A stretch of DNA of 53,795 nucleotides. It comes from an uncultured Granulosicoccaceae bacterium. Lineage in GTDB: Bacteria > Pseudomonadota > Gammaproteobacteria > Granulosicoccales > Granulosicoccaceae. The stretch spans positions 1 through 53,795 of the forward strand of contig CALIMV010000320.1 in NCBI GenBank assembly GCA_938045275.1, read 5' to 3'. The notes beneath the pieces were generated by a model. That model saw only the letters and a list, made by a program, of their open reading frames with translations. It was not told the DNA's origin and made no database searches. The translations under genes and the position numbers were made by a program. Below, in pieces: positions 53,795-53,795 of this stretch (position 1 is the stretch's first letter; every line of letters begins with the position of its first letter).

Positions 53795-53795
53795 C

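Overview
The window looks like accessory catabolic DNA from a heterotrophic, probably marine, Gram-negative bacterium. A gammaproteobacterium is my best guess, from the moderate GC, Sec-type signal peptides on several binding proteins, a CBU_0592-type membrane protein and the large NAD-glutamate dehydrogenase. The taxonomic call is inference. Nearly all of it is transporter-plus-enzyme cassettes. I see no rRNA, tRNA, CRISPR array, transposase or integrase.

Layout. (1) 1-3357: the 3' part of a sulfatase fused to a YHYH domain, then a cytochrome P450. (2) 3641-12771, + strand: a peptide/opine-type ABC importer (two permeases, a fused double ATPase, a binding protein) around a hydantoinase/oxoprolinase-type protein and two tandem DUF917 paralogues. 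This resembles a cyclic amide or (thio)hydantoin utilisation operon. (3) 12876-17526, - strand: a polar-amino-acid-type ABC importer followed by a choline-sulfatase-like enzyme. (4) 17755-29396: a lone alpha/beta hydrolase, then a branched-chain-type ABC importer (livKHMGF order) followed by an aldehyde dehydrogenase, a coniferyl-alcohol-dehydrogenase-like SDR and a flotillin; a second aldehyde dehydrogenase converges. (5) 29652-35356: a binding-protein-fold protein without a signal peptide, a flavoprotein aromatic hydroxylase and a complete DctPQM TRAP transporter. (6) 35714-40301: small membrane proteins, a 993-aa NAD-glutamate dehydrogenase and an OsmC protein. (7) 40360-53795: a methanesulfonate-type module: NitT/TauT importer with two permeases and two ATPases, LysR regulator, TauE-type exporter, PanB-like protein, the four-component monooxygenase MsmABCD, a Cys-rich protein, and convergent soxD-soxC running off the right edge.

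The strongest call is region 7. The oxygenase alpha subunit has a Rieske motif with 26 residues between CxH and CxxH (C87/H89 to C116/H119), the unusual spacing known for methanesulfonate monooxygenase, and it is followed by beta subunit, Rieske ferredoxin and reductase. A coherent reading is uptake of methanesulfonate by the ABC importer, oxidation to formaldehyde and sulfite, sulfite export by TauE or further sulfur oxidation by Sox enzymes, and handling of the C1 unit by the PanB-like protein. PanB-type enzymes use methylene-tetrahydrofolate. The PanB-like gene heading the operon, with catalytic residues kept but the usual DGQ motif changed, is the best candidate for something undescribed. 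The two importer ATPases also carry complementary defects (one lacks the H-loop His, the other has a degenerate signature), as expected of an asymmetric heterodimer.

A theme through the window is organic sulfur and methylated or aromatic compounds: two sulfatases, methanesulfonate oxidation, Sox, and perhaps thiohydantoin chemistry. Substrate assignments outside region 7 are inference from family and neighbourhood.
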